This document shows positions 44,773 to 53,177 of a DNA stretch of 64,000 nt, one piece after another (within the stretch, counting starts at the first letter, position 1; every line of letters begins with the position of its first letter). The position numbers and the translations under genes were made by a program. Origin of the DNA: Bacillus methanolicus PB1 (GTDB lineage Bacteria > Bacillota > Bacilli > Bacillales > Cytobacillaceae). The notes beneath the pieces were generated by a model. It was not told the DNA's origin. It saw nothing but the letters and a program-made list of their open reading frames with translations, and ran no database searches. Location of the stretch: positions 620,001 to 684,000 of the forward strand of contig NZ_AFEU01000002.1 of the NCBI RefSeq assembly GCF_000262755.1. The letters are read 5' to 3'.

Positions 44773-45638
44773 AACAAGTTGATTAGCGCTTTTTTATTTT
44801 GCTGCATTTGCTCATTTAACGTTTTTACTTTTTCTTTTAATTTCTGAATTTCTTGATTTTTCGTGCCGACTTTCTTTTCTAACGCACGAATTTCATTTGT
44901 CACGGCTTTTATTTGATTAGAAAGCGAATGCAGCTTGCCGATTAACTCATCGATTTGTTCTTGTTTTGCTTCTTCGCTGTCGTCTTGATCTTCTGCATTT
45001 CCTTCTTCGTTACCGTCTTGATCATTTGCATTTCCTTTTTCGTTATCATCTTGATCCACTGCATTTGCTTCTTTGCTGTTGTCTTGATCTTCTGCAGGCT
45101 GCTCTTCAGAAGTCGTTGTTTGAGTGTCTGAAGTATCTTGAGTGTCCGAAACGGATGTGGAAGATGTGGAATCCGCTGCCGCAGCGCCTGTTTGTTCGGT
45201 TGCAGCCGGATCGCTCGTTTGTTTTTGATCTGTCGGCGAAGGTGTCGTATTCGTTTCCGCCGGCGTTACCGTTTCGTTCGTCGGCTGGCTGAGCGATTGA
45301 ATGTCGGCCGTCACTTTATTCATTCGTTCTTCGATTTTGCTCACTTGTTTATTTAATTGAGCCAATTTTTTCGCAAGCATCTGTTTCTCTTTTTTCGCTT
45401 GTTCCTGTTTTTTCTTTAACTCTTGTTTTTTCTTTTGTTGCTTTTTCTTTGACTCTTGTTTTTTCTTTAACTCTTGTTTCTTCTTTTCTTGTTTTTTCTT
45501 CTCTTCTTTCTTTACAACTTTCTCACTTTTTTCCACTTGCTTTTCTCGCGTTTCCTGCTTCTCATCATGCTTGGCTGCGAATGCAGGCGATGCGACGAGC
45601 ATTGATGCAAGTAAAATCGGCAATCCTTTTTTTAACAT
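44769..45638 (-). CDS. secreted lysine-rich coiled-coil protein
   Basis: ATG at 45638 is 9 bases from AAAGGAGG. The 289-residue product has a signal peptide (PILLASMLVASPAFA), then a Lys/Gln/Glu block with repeats of the form KKKQELKKKQ (about 30-85), a coiled coil (85-115), a Thr/Ser-rich linker (about 120-195) and an acidic stretch with repeats like DQDDNEKGNAN. The last 80 residues are a second coiled coil with heptads (IDELIGKLHSLSNQIKAV). It has no catalytic motif. A peptidoglycan or spore-coat-associated structural role is guessed. Its leader is a GEMM-like riboswitch. A lost copy lies at 5.8 kb. Confidence 0.7.
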   Translation of the reverse strand: MLKKGLPILLASMLVASPAFAAKHDEKQETREKQVEKSEKVVKKEEKKKQEKKKQELKKKQESKKKQQKKKQELKKKQEQAKKEKQMLAKKLAQLNKQVSKIEERMNKVTADIQSLSQPTNETVTPAETNTTPSPTDQKQTSDPAATEQTGAAAADSTSSTSVSDTQDTSDTQTTTSEEQPAEDQDNSKEANAVDQDDNEKGNANDQDGNEEGNAEDQDDSEEAKQEQIDELIGKLHSLSNQIKAVTNEIRALEKKVGTKNQEIQKLKEKVKTLNEQMQQNKKALINLL

Positions 45639-45681
45639 TACCAACTTCCTCCTTTTGTGTGTGAAATTATTTTTGGTAATG
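45636..45681 (-). promoter_or_regulatory. translation-blocking hairpin of the second riboswitch
   Basis: CATTACCAA directly follows the P1 3' strand and is exactly complementary to TTGGTAATG, which contains the ATG start codon of the coiled-coil gene (9 bp). The ribosome binding site AAAGGAGG is in the enclosed loop. Part of CATTACC can also pair with the 5' GGT of the aptamer. Confidence 0.7.
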
Positions 45682-45750
45682 ACAGCTGGCTGGCATAGGT
45701 TTCCCCTTAGCCCCTCTAGCTTTGTGACGCCAAGTTTCCTTGGCTGTACC
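45675..45750 (-). ncRNA. GEMM-like (c-di-GMP-I family) riboswitch
   Basis: Read on the minus strand, the landmarks are GGTACAGCC, the hairpin CCAAG-GAAA-CTTGG, GTCACAAAGCT, GGGCTAAGG, a short stem with GGAAA loop, then CCTATGCCAGCCAGCTGTC. This is the same order and spacing as the aptamer at 17532 (GAAA tetraloop hairpin, CAAAGCx, CTAAGG, CTATGxCAGxC), with ACAAAGCT replacing GCAAAGCC. P1 pairs ACAGC with GCTGT. It could be a standard c-di-GMP-I switch or one of the known variant subclasses. It lies 36 bases upstream of the coiled-coil gene. Confidence 0.75.
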
Positions 45751-46434
45751 TTTATAAATTATCTTACCTTAATTTTCTTTTCATGGAAGTAAGTCTAAAT
45801 TACTATTTTTCTGCTAAATTATACAAGAATGAGAGACCCGATCATGCGAGTTTTTCGTCTTTTATATAAATTTCCCGACATTTTGGCATTGAAAATCAGA
45901 TTTAGAAACACTTTGAAGGATTGTTAGTAAAATTATAGCTGATATGTTGCCGGAAAAATGATATATGAGCCTTTAATTTCATATATGAGCCCTTATTTTG
46001 ATTTATGAGCCGCTAATTTCATATATGAGCCTTTATTTTGATATATGAGCCTTTATTTTGATATATGAGCCTTTATTTCGAAAAATGAGCCTTTAATTTT
46101 AAATATGAGCCCTTAATCTGAAATATGAGCCTTCAATCTGAAAATGAGCCGACGTTAGCAAAAGTGAGCCTTTATTTTGATTTATGAGCCTTTAATTTTA
46201 AATATGAGCCCTTAATCTGAAATATGAGCCTTCGTTTTCAAATATGAGCCTTAATTTCAAAAAATGAAGCGACGTTTGCGTTTATTAGCCTTTATTACGA
46301 AAAATGAGCCGTCAAACTCAAAACACATTTTAAAGCTTTCATTCCAATATAAGAACAAAATCGGGTCTGACTACCTCCGAAAAGTATTGTTATATTGGAG
46401 GAGTCAGCCCCGTTACATATGAGTCAGCCCGTTT
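45751..46434. other. gene-free stretch with promoter-proximal DNA and the largest repeat array
   Basis: Apart from the array at 45965-46323 there is only AT-rich sequence and, near 46360-46434, GGGTCTGAC / GTCAGCCC repeats of the GTCAGAC family that may terminate the deaminase gene. No open frame is supported. Confidence 0.6.
45965..46323 (+). repeat. ATGAGCC 20-bp repeat array, 18 units
   Basis: Units start every 20 bp from 45965 to 46125, then from 46144 to 46304 with one 19-bp step. Most begin ATGAGCC; two near the end are altered (ATGAAGC, ATTAGCC). The commonest unit is ATGAGCCTTTATTTTGATAT. It is the largest of four arrays in the window. Confidence 0.9.
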
Positions 46435-47787
46435 TTAAAAAGCTACCTCATTATAAATAAAGCCTGCCCTTTTTAGAAGTCTTTTAATAGAACGGTTTGC
46501 TTCATATAAAACAATGTCTTTGTCGATGGTTTTTACCACCTTGTTTTCCATGACAATTTGTCCGTTAATAATGGTTGTTTCCACGTCATCTCTCGAAGCG
46601 GAGTAAACGATGCGAGAAATGGGGTCATAATCATAGGAAGGATATGTATGAAAATTGTTCAAATTTAAGATGACCAAATCCGCTTTTTTGCCGACCTCGA
46701 TACTACCAATTTCGTTCTCTAATCCAACTGCTTTGGCGCCTCCAATTGTTGCCATTTCGAAAACGCTTCTTGCATTCATTGCCGTTGGCCCATGTATAGG
46801 TTTTTGAATAAGCGCCGCTAATCTCATTTCGTTAAACATATTTAAATTATTATTACATGGCGCCCCATCTGCACCCAGACTTAATGAAACGCCCATACGG
46901 AGCAAGTCCGGAATGCCGGCAATTCCCGATGCCAATTTTAAATTCGACCCGGGGCAATGGCTGATATGGACACCTTTTTCTTTGATTATTTTCTTTTCTC
47001 TCTCATCGAGCCAAATGCAGTGGGCTAATATTAGCCGCTCGTTTGCCAGTCCGAGATAGTCAAGATACTCAATATTTCTCATGCCTGTTTCTCTTTGTAT
47101 AATTTCAATTTCTTTTTGATTTTCTGATGCGTGGGTATGAACTTTCACATCATATGTTTCAGATAGGCTTCGAATCTCTTTCAATAGTTCTTCTGTACAT
47201 GAAATTACAAATCGGGGGGAGAAGGCATATTGAATTCTTCCATTATCAAACATGTTCCATTTTTCTAGTAAATCGACACTTTCTTGTATAGAATCAGACG
47301 TCTTTTCTTGTAATCCAATTGGAACATCATCGCCTTTATCCATCATCACTTTTCCTGACAAAGCTCTTATCCCGCTTTTGGCAATTGCTTGAAAAGCAAA
47401 TTCTGTATGATGGACCGTTTCCATGTCCACAATTGTCGTGGTGCCGCTCTGGATAAGTTCTCCGATGCCAAGCAATGCTGAATAATATATCGAATCTTCA
47501 TCGTGTGCTGCTTCTAATGGCCAAATCCGTTTTTTCAACCAGTCCAGTAACTCCAAATCATCCCCTTTCCCGCGAAAAAGAGTTTGGCATAAGTGAATGT
47601 GAGTTTGTATAAATCCCGGAATGACAGTACGATTTTCTGCATTGATGATTTTATCAGCACAATCTGGATTTAATTCCGGACCGATAGTGTGAATTGTGTC
47701 ATTTTTTATAAAAATGTCGCCCATTATTATTTCATCAGCTGGATTCATTGTAATAATTTGTGCATTTCTAATAAGCAAATTTCCCAT
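46435..47787 (-). CDS. TrzA/SAH-deaminase-like amidohydrolase
   Basis: The 450-residue cytoplasmic protein starts at an ATG after GGAGGAAATACA. It is a subtype III amidohydrolase barrel with TIM-barrel metal ligands THIHLCQTLFRG, the HASENQKE Glu, AHCIWLDE and LGADGAPCNNN (Asp). These motifs place it with methylthioadenosine/SAH deaminases, 5'-deoxyadenosine and 8-oxoguanine deaminases and s-triazine hydrolases, which deaminate N-heterocycles. In this purine cluster a guanine, oxopurine or similar substrate is likely, but the exact one cannot be read from sequence. A TnrA-type site lies 117 bp upstream and is shared with the divergent creatininase gene. Confidence 0.8.
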   Translation of the reverse strand: MGNLLIRNAQIITMNPADEIIMGDIFIKNDTIHTIGPELNPDCADKIINAENRTVIPGFIQTHIHLCQTLFRGKGDDLELLDWLKKRIWPLEAAHDEDSIYYSALLGIGELIQSGTTTIVDMETVHHTEFAFQAIAKSGIRALSGKVMMDKGDDVPIGLQEKTSDSIQESVDLLEKWNMFDNGRIQYAFSPRFVISCTEELLKEIRSLSETYDVKVHTHASENQKEIEIIQRETGMRNIEYLDYLGLANERLILAHCIWLDEREKKIIKEKGVHISHCPGSNLKLASGIAGIPDLLRMGVSLSLGADGAPCNNNLNMFNEMRLAALIQKPIHGPTAMNARSVFEMATIGGAKAVGLENEIGSIEVGKKADLVILNLNNFHTYPSYDYDPISRIVYSASRDDVETTIINGQIVMENKVVKTIDKDIVLYEANRSIKRLLKRAGFIYNEVAF

Positions 47788-47903
47788 TGTATTTCCTCCA
47801 TCTATTCGCCAAGAAACGTGCTAAGTACATTTTGTGGTAATGAACCTGTTTTCAGGTGTTTTTGATAATTATGCAAATAGATCTAAAAAATTTTCAATTA
47901 GTA

Positions 47904-47920
47904 TGTAAAGTTTTATTACA
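47904..47920. promoter_or_regulatory. TnrA/GlnR-type site between divergent genes
   Basis: TGTAAAGTTTTATTACA fits TGTNA-N7-TNACA exactly. It is about 50 bp from plausible -10 regions on both sides (CATAAT near 47868 on the minus strand, an AT-rich GATAAA near 47958 on the plus strand), the distance at which TnrA activates. One site could activate both genes. Confidence 0.65.
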
Positions 47921-48051
47921 TTAAATTATTAATTTTTAGATATTTATTAATTTTTTTGATAAAAAATTTAACAATATATGTGACATAAAAATGTTGAAAA
48001 TATAAAATTACGTAAAACAGGTGGATTATACGAAAATAGAGGTGGTGAAAG

Positions 48052-48882
48052 ATGGATCTGTGCTATCATGGTGAGGTTTTTGAACGAAATTTCTTGGGGA
48101 GGCTTACAAGTAAACAAGTTGAAGAATTGCCCAAACAAAAGGCACTAGTGATTCTCCCTATTGGCGCAGTAGAACAACACGGACCTCATTTGCCTATATA
48201 TACTGATTCATTAATAGCGGAGGGAGTATTAAAAGCTGTATGCAATTATTTGAATGAGGATGACAACATATGGATTCTTCCGGCAATCCCATATGGAAAA
48301 AGTACAGAACATCTCGGATATGCAGGAACAATATCCCTTTCAGGGAGTACGCTGCAATTAATTGTTAAAGATATTGCAACTAGTCTGCAAAAAAGTGGGT
48401 TTAGAAAACTAGTATTATTTAATACTCACGGAGGAAACCACGACTTATTAAATATGATTGCTCGTGATATTCGAATTGAAACAGGTTTGATTACTTTCCG
48501 CTTGAATAGTTATGACTTTGATGTTGCCGAAGATATCATCACGAAACAAGAAGCTGCATATGGAATTCATGGGGGTGAAGTAGAAACATCTTTAGTTCTT
48601 TCTTTTAAATCTGAATGGGTGAAAAAGGAACTTTGTCCGAGCGAGATTATGCAATTTCCAATGAAAATTAAGCATCTTCAACTAAAAGGCAACAATTATT
48701 TCGCTTGGAAAATGGAAGATATTTCAAATACAGGAATTTTGGGAAATGCAAGAAAAGCAACGAAAGAAAAAGGTGAGAAAATAATCGGGCGTTTAAGCGA
48801 AATATTGGCGCAAGTATTGCGGGAAATGGCTGAATTCGAAATAGATGAATTAACATGTGTTTCTTCAGATTCATCATTGTAA
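48052..48882 (+). CDS. creatininase-family amidohydrolase
   Basis: ATG follows AGAGGTGGTGAAAG. The 276-residue protein has the creatininase signature motifs: LPIGAVEQHGPHLPIYTDSL (metal-binding Glu/His/Asp), NTHGGNHD and HGGEVETS (metal Glu). The family cleaves cyclic and linear amides: creatinine to creatine, and formamido-pyrimidines in other pathways. No creatinase gene is nearby, so creatinine itself is doubtful; a ring-opening or deformylating step on an N-heterocycle is more likely. It heads a plus-strand series with an ABC transporter and two deaminases. Confidence 0.82.
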   Translation: MDLCYHGEVFERNFLGRLTSKQVEELPKQKALVILPIGAVEQHGPHLPIYTDSLIAEGVLKAVCNYLNEDDNIWILPAIPYGKSTEHLGYAGTISLSGSTLQLIVKDIATSLQKSGFRKLVLFNTHGGNHDLLNMIARDIRIETGLITFRLNSYDFDVAEDIITKQEAAYGIHGGEVETSLVLSFKSEWVKKELCPSEIMQFPMKIKHLQLKGNNYFAWKMEDISNTGILGNARKATKEKGEKIIGRLSEILAQVLREMAEFEIDELTCVSSDSSL

Positions 48883-48899
48883 AAGAAAGGATGATTACA

Positions 48900-49706
48900 T
48901 TGGAACTTCTGGAACTCCAACAAATAGAGGAAATTAACGCCCTGGAAGAACAGAATACCGTTGTGAAAATGGATCATGTAAGTAAAACATATCAAAACGG
49001 GAACATTGCTGTAAGCAATATTAATTTGACGATCAGGGAAGGAGAATTTTTATCATTTGTCGGCCCTTCAGGATGCGGAAAATCGACAATTTTTAAAATG
49101 ATAAGCGGACTTGTCGAACCTTCAAAGGGGAGCATTGAAATTTTCGGAGCACCGCCAAAAAAGTTTAGGGAAAATAGTACTGATATCGCATTTGTTTTCC
49201 AAGATTCAACACTTCTTCCATGGAGAAAAGTGATCGATAATGTGATGCTTCCTTTAGAGATTCGGGGGATGCCAAAAAAAGTATGTGTAGAAAAGGCGTA
49301 TCAAGTTTTAGAATTGGTAGGTTTAAAGAATTATATAAACGTATTGCCGCGCCATTTATCAGGCGGCATGAAAATGCGTGTATCTATCGCAAGGGCATTG
49401 ATTTCGAAACCGAAACTATTGCTAATGGATGAACCGTTTGGAGCACTCGATGAAATAACAAGACAAAACTTGCAGTACGAACTATTGAATATATGGAAAA
49501 AACACCGAATGACTGTTCTGTTTATCACTCATAATGTATTTGAAGCAGTATACTTGTCTACTAAAATAGCTGTCATGACGCCGAGTCCGGGGAAAATTGC
49601 TTCATTGGTTGATGTTCCTTTCTCTTATTCCCGGGAAGATGAATTTCGAAACACCCATGAATTTAGTGATCTTGTGGCAAAAGTATCTAATCGTTTGAAA
49701 CATTAA
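48900..49706 (+). CDS. ABC transporter ATPase, SsuB/TauB/ThiZ type
   Basis: TTG at 48900 is 9 bases from AAAGG; an ATG three codons earlier abuts the ribosome binding site. The 268-residue protein has Walker A GPSGCGKST, VFQDSTLLPW, the signature LSGGMKMRVSIARAL and Walker B LLLMDEPFGALDE. It belongs to the subfamily that drives import of nitrate, sulfonate, taurine and pyrimidines. Permease and binding-protein genes lie at 51209 and 52078, so the transporter is complete but split by the FAD-oxidase gene. Confidence 0.87.
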   Translation: MELLELQQIEEINALEEQNTVVKMDHVSKTYQNGNIAVSNINLTIREGEFLSFVGPSGCGKSTIFKMISGLVEPSKGSIEIFGAPPKKFRENSTDIAFVFQDSTLLPWRKVIDNVMLPLEIRGMPKKVCVEKAYQVLELVGLKNYINVLPRHLSGGMKMRVSIARALISKPKLLLMDEPFGALDEITRQNLQYELLNIWKKHRMTVLFITHNVFEAVYLSTKIAVMTPSPGKIASLVDVPFSYSREDEFRNTHEFSDLVAKVSNRLKH

Positions 49707-49713
49707 AGAAAGG

Positions 49714-49834
49714 GTAGTGTCAAAAGTTCTATGAAAACTCAGTGTTGGAAGGATGTGTTCTAGCGAAAATAGAGAAAATGCCGCCGCAATCGCTCTTAAC
49801 AAACACGTCAATGGTTTGATTTCGAATCAACAAG
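49714..49834 (+). repeat. third copy of the element found twice before ureB
   Basis: The sequence matches 36551-36670 over nearly its whole length: GTCAAA, a ribosome-site-like GGAAGG-ATG at 49753, AGAGAAAATGCCGCCGCAATC, ACAAACACGTCAATGG and a TTTCGAA(T/C)CAACAAG end. Here the frame ending AIALNKHVNG is not in frame with the next gene. It lies between the ATPase and the FAD-oxidase genes. Confidence 0.8.
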
Positions 49835-49849
49835 CGGGGAGGAAGGGAC

Positions 49850-51196
49850 ATGACTTGGAAAACAGAATTGAAACAGATGTTAGGTTCAGAAAATGTTCTC
49901 TTAGACGATACGGCAAGAGAAAAATTTTCAAAAGATTATTATTGGTACTCTCCAATTCTCGAACGGAAATTAAAAGATAAAATAGCGGATTGCATTGCTC
50001 TTCCTTCTGCAGAGGAAGAACTAATATCATTGATTTCATTTGCTGTAAAAAAGAAAGTCCCGATTACAGTAAGAGGAGCCGGAACGGGAAATTATGGCCA
50101 AGCTGTTCCCATTGAAGGCGGAATTGTGATCGACATGACTAAATTTGATAAGGTGCTTCAAATAGAAAGTAATACGGTGGCCGTTCAGGCTGGTATAAGA
50201 ATTGGGAATCTTGAACGTTTTCTTCTTCAATACAGGAAAGAATTGCGCATCATGCCCAGCACCTATATGAAATCGACGGTTGGTGGTTTTGTGGCGGGAG
50301 GGTCCGGAGGAATCGGTTCTATTACATGGGGAAATTTATGGGATGGTAATGTGCTTGGCGCAGCGGTATATACCATTGAGGAACATCCCAGGAAACTGAA
50401 TATTTCAGGGGATAACCTTCAACATTATATTCATAATTACGGTACGCTGGGAGTTATGACCGAACTTCAATTACCCATTGAGCCGAAAACAGATTGGATG
50501 CAAGTGATGGTTTTTCATGAATCTTTAGATGAAGCTCTTCGTTTCTCACATATATTTGCTGAAAAGAATTCAATGAAAAAGAGGCTGCTATCTGTTTGCG
50601 AAGAGTCGCTAACTAAACATTTTATTCCTCTTAAACCGTATATTTTGCCTAATAAGACATTAACAATGATTGAAGTGGATGAAAAGATAAAAGACGATTT
50701 TATGAAAATCGTTAAGGAATACAAAGGAATTGTTGGACACATCATTCCTGCCGAACAATACAGAAAAGGAATTCGCCTTTCTGATTTTACCTGGAACCAT
50801 GCCACTCTTTGGGCCCATAAATACGAAAAAAATATTTCCTATTTACAAGTTGAGTTTGATATTGATCATTTGCTGGATCAGGTTCATTTGCTAAAAGGCC
50901 AATTCGGCGATGAAGTTCAGCTGCATTTTGAATTTATAAAAAGATCCGGAAAGATTATTCCGGCGGCATTGCCAGTTGTTCGTTATACATCATATGAACG
51001 GTTGTATAAAATTATTCAGTTCATTCTTGACATAGGTGCGAAAGTACATGACCCCCATACGTATTTGCTTGGATTCGGCGGATGGAGCTTAAGAATGGAC
51101 AAAATTATTAAACTAAAGCGGGAAAATGATCCTTATCATTTACTTAATCCAGGAAAAATTACAGAAATATATTCTTATCCTCAACTCCAATCATAG
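49850..51196 (+). CDS. FAD-linked oxidoreductase, GlcD/PCMH type
   Basis: ATG follows GGGGAGGAAGGGAC. The 448-residue protein has an FAD_binding_4 (PCMH) fold: CIALPSAEEELISLISFAV, the pyrophosphate-binding VRGAGTGNYGQAVP, and STYMKSTVGGFVAGGSGGIGSITWG. The C-terminal substrate domain is divergent. Relatives oxidise alpha-hydroxy acids, lactams or similar compounds. Nothing in the sequence fixes the substrate. It is inserted between ATPase and permease of the transporter, which argues that it acts on the imported compound or its first product. Confidence 0.8.
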   Translation: MTWKTELKQMLGSENVLLDDTAREKFSKDYYWYSPILERKLKDKIADCIALPSAEEELISLISFAVKKKVPITVRGAGTGNYGQAVPIEGGIVIDMTKFDKVLQIESNTVAVQAGIRIGNLERFLLQYRKELRIMPSTYMKSTVGGFVAGGSGGIGSITWGNLWDGNVLGAAVYTIEEHPRKLNISGDNLQHYIHNYGTLGVMTELQLPIEPKTDWMQVMVFHESLDEALRFSHIFAEKNSMKKRLLSVCEESLTKHFIPLKPYILPNKTLTMIEVDEKIKDDFMKIVKEYKGIVGHIIPAEQYRKGIRLSDFTWNHATLWAHKYEKNISYLQVEFDIDHLLDQVHLLKGQFGDEVQLHFEFIKRSGKIIPAALPVVRYTSYERLYKIIQFILDIGAKVHDPHTYLLGFGGWSLRMDKIIKLKRENDPYHLLNPGKITEIYSYPQLQS

Positions 51197-51208
51197 AAAT
51201 GAGGTGAA

Positions 51209-52051
51209 ATGAAAATGGAAGCTCCAAAAACTATCGGAAATTTTCGGAATAATAAAATAATAGTTCCGTCCATTAAATATAAACAATGGTTGCCCCCAAC
51301 TATGGTATTTATTTTCTTTATGCTATTTTGGCAGTTTGGAATCCAACTATTACAAATACCGGCTTACTTAATTCCTAAGCCTACTGATATTTACCAATCT
51401 GTTTTAGAAAATCAGGAACAATTTTTCACCGCGGTTCAACGAACCGTAGCGGAATCGGTGATCGGTTTTATTTTGAGCGTGATTGGAGGAGTATTAGGAG
51501 CGATTATTATGGCAAATTCCAAATGGCTTGAACGAAGTTTGTATCCATATGCAATTATTCTGCAAACAATACCGGTTGTAGCCATCGCACCTATTATTGT
51601 TATATGGTTTGGTTCGGGAATGAATGCAATTGTCATTATTGCATTTATTATCGGTTTTTTTCCAATGTTGTCAAATACTCTTATCGGATTGCGTTCCGTT
51701 GATCGAAACATGGAAAACTTGTTTGTCCTTTATAATGCGATGAAGTGGCAAACGATGTGGAAGCTTCGATTACCGGCAGCTCTGCCGTATATGATGGCTG
51801 GATTGAAAATTTCTTGTACGTTGGCGGTCATTGGAGCCATTGTCGGTGAATATATTGCCGGAATTGGGGGAGGGGATGGCGGGTTAGGGTATTCCATAAC
51901 AGTTGCTTCTTCCCGCTTGCAAACATCATACTTATTTGCTTGCGGTTTAGCCGCCTCGCTTTTAGGTATTTTCTTTTATTTGCTTATCAGCTTGATTTCA
52001 AAAGCAGTTCTTGGTTCTTGGCACGAATCTGAAATGAAAATGGAAAAATAA
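51209..52051 (+). CDS. ABC transporter permease, SsuC/ThiX type
   Basis: ATG follows AATGAGGTGAA. The 280-residue protein has six hydrophobic segments and the permease EAA loop (FFPMLSNTLIGLRSVDRN, LRLPAALPYMMAGLKISCTLAVIGAIVGEY). It works with the ATPase at 48900 and the lipoprotein at 52078. The family imports nitrate, sulfonate, pyrimidines and aromatic N-compounds. Confidence 0.87.
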   Translation: MKMEAPKTIGNFRNNKIIVPSIKYKQWLPPTMVFIFFMLFWQFGIQLLQIPAYLIPKPTDIYQSVLENQEQFFTAVQRTVAESVIGFILSVIGGVLGAIIMANSKWLERSLYPYAIILQTIPVVAIAPIIVIWFGSGMNAIVIIAFIIGFFPMLSNTLIGLRSVDRNMENLFVLYNAMKWQTMWKLRLPAALPYMMAGLKISCTLAVIGAIVGEYIAGIGGGDGGLGYSITVASSRLQTSYLFACGLAASLLGIFFYLLISLISKAVLGSWHESEMKMEK

Positions 52052-52077
52052 ATAACTGGAAAATAGGGGGAAAAAAG

Positions 52078-53106
52078 ATGAGAAGACAAAGAAATAGTTT
52101 TAAAACGTTATTAATTTTATTGATATTTCCACTTCTTCTTTTAGCTGGATGTGGAAATCGATCTGCATCTACCGAATCAACAAATACATCTGAAAAAACT
52201 AACGATGACTCAAAAGATTTAGTGAAAGTGAAACAAGTGACCAACTGGTTTGCGGAACCAGAACATGGAGGAAACTATGCGGCTTTAATGAAAAATTTCT
52301 ATAAAGATGCAGGTATTGATATGACAATAGAACCCGGGGGGCCGCAAATATCGTCGACTCAAATGGTTGCATCGGGAGAAGCGGATTTTGGGATTGTTCA
52401 AGCCGACGATATATTACTGGCACGGGATCAGGGAATTCCGGTTGTTGCAATCGGCGCCATTTTCCAGGTTAATCCGCAGGCAATTTTGTATCATGCAGAT
52501 CAAAATATTAAAGATTTTTCCGACTTAAATGGCCGGACTGTTTACACTGCTCCGGGGGTAGGATATTGGGAATATATAAAGAAGGCATATAAACTCGATA
52601 AAGTAAAAGAAATGACATATAACGGCCAGCTGACCCAGTTTATCCGGGACAAAAAAGCAGCTACCCAATGTTACATAACAGCAGAGCCCTTTTCTTTAAA
52701 GCAGCAAGGTGTTGAAACAAAGTATTTGCTGATTCATGATTCAGGTTATCAGCCATATGCCAATGTTATTTTCACTACGGAAAAAATGATTAAAGAAAAT
52801 CCTGATCTTGTAAAACGTTTTATGGAAGCAACGATCAGGGGTTGGGAGTACTATAAGGACTATTCCGATGAAATTAATCCATTTTTGCAAAAATATAACC
52901 CTGATTTAACGATTGAAGCGATGAAGTTTGGAGCTGAACAGCAAAAAGATTTCATATATGGCCATGATGCTGCGGAAAAAGGAATTGGCTATATGTCAAA
53001 AGAAAGATGGCTTACATTGCAAAAACAACTTATTGATTTAGGGCTCATTAAAAAGAAAGAAGATATTAATAAAGCTTACACAATAGAATTTCTGCCGAAT
53101 AAATAA
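52078..53106 (+). CDS. ABC transporter substrate-binding lipoprotein, NMT1/THI5 type
   Basis: ATG is preceded by AATAGGGGGAAAAAAG. The 342-residue precursor has a lipobox LLLLAGCG (Cys at about 25) and an NMT1-like binding fold: VTNWFAEPEHGGNYAALMKNF, MVASGEADFGIVQADDIL, DLNGRTVYTAPG, FIRDKKAATQCYIT and LIHDSGYQPYANVIFTT. Similar proteins bind thiamine-type pyrimidines, riboflavin and aromatic N-compounds. It sets the specificity of this transporter; the natural ligand is unknown, but a pyrimidine, purine or lactam ring is expected from the enzymes around it. Confidence 0.85.
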   Translation: MRRQRNSFKTLLILLIFPLLLLAGCGNRSASTESTNTSEKTNDDSKDLVKVKQVTNWFAEPEHGGNYAALMKNFYKDAGIDMTIEPGGPQISSTQMVASGEADFGIVQADDILLARDQGIPVVAIGAIFQVNPQAILYHADQNIKDFSDLNGRTVYTAPGVGYWEYIKKAYKLDKVKEMTYNGQLTQFIRDKKAATQCYITAEPFSLKQQGVETKYLLIHDSGYQPYANVIFTTEKMIKENPDLVKRFMEATIRGWEYYKDYSDEINPFLQKYNPDLTIEAMKFGAEQQKDFIYGHDAAEKGIGYMSKERWLTLQKQLIDLGLIKKKEDINKAYTIEFLPNK

Positions 53107-53177
53107 GAAAAAGATCGGGACTGACTGGAGAAAAAACATATGGGTCGGTCCCCGTTTAAAGAAAGAAGGGAGATTAC

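Noticed and set aside
45965-46323. CRISPR array
   Set aside because: The conserved core is 7 bp and the period 20 bp; CRISPR repeats are longer, spacers are 25-40 bp and no cas gene is near.
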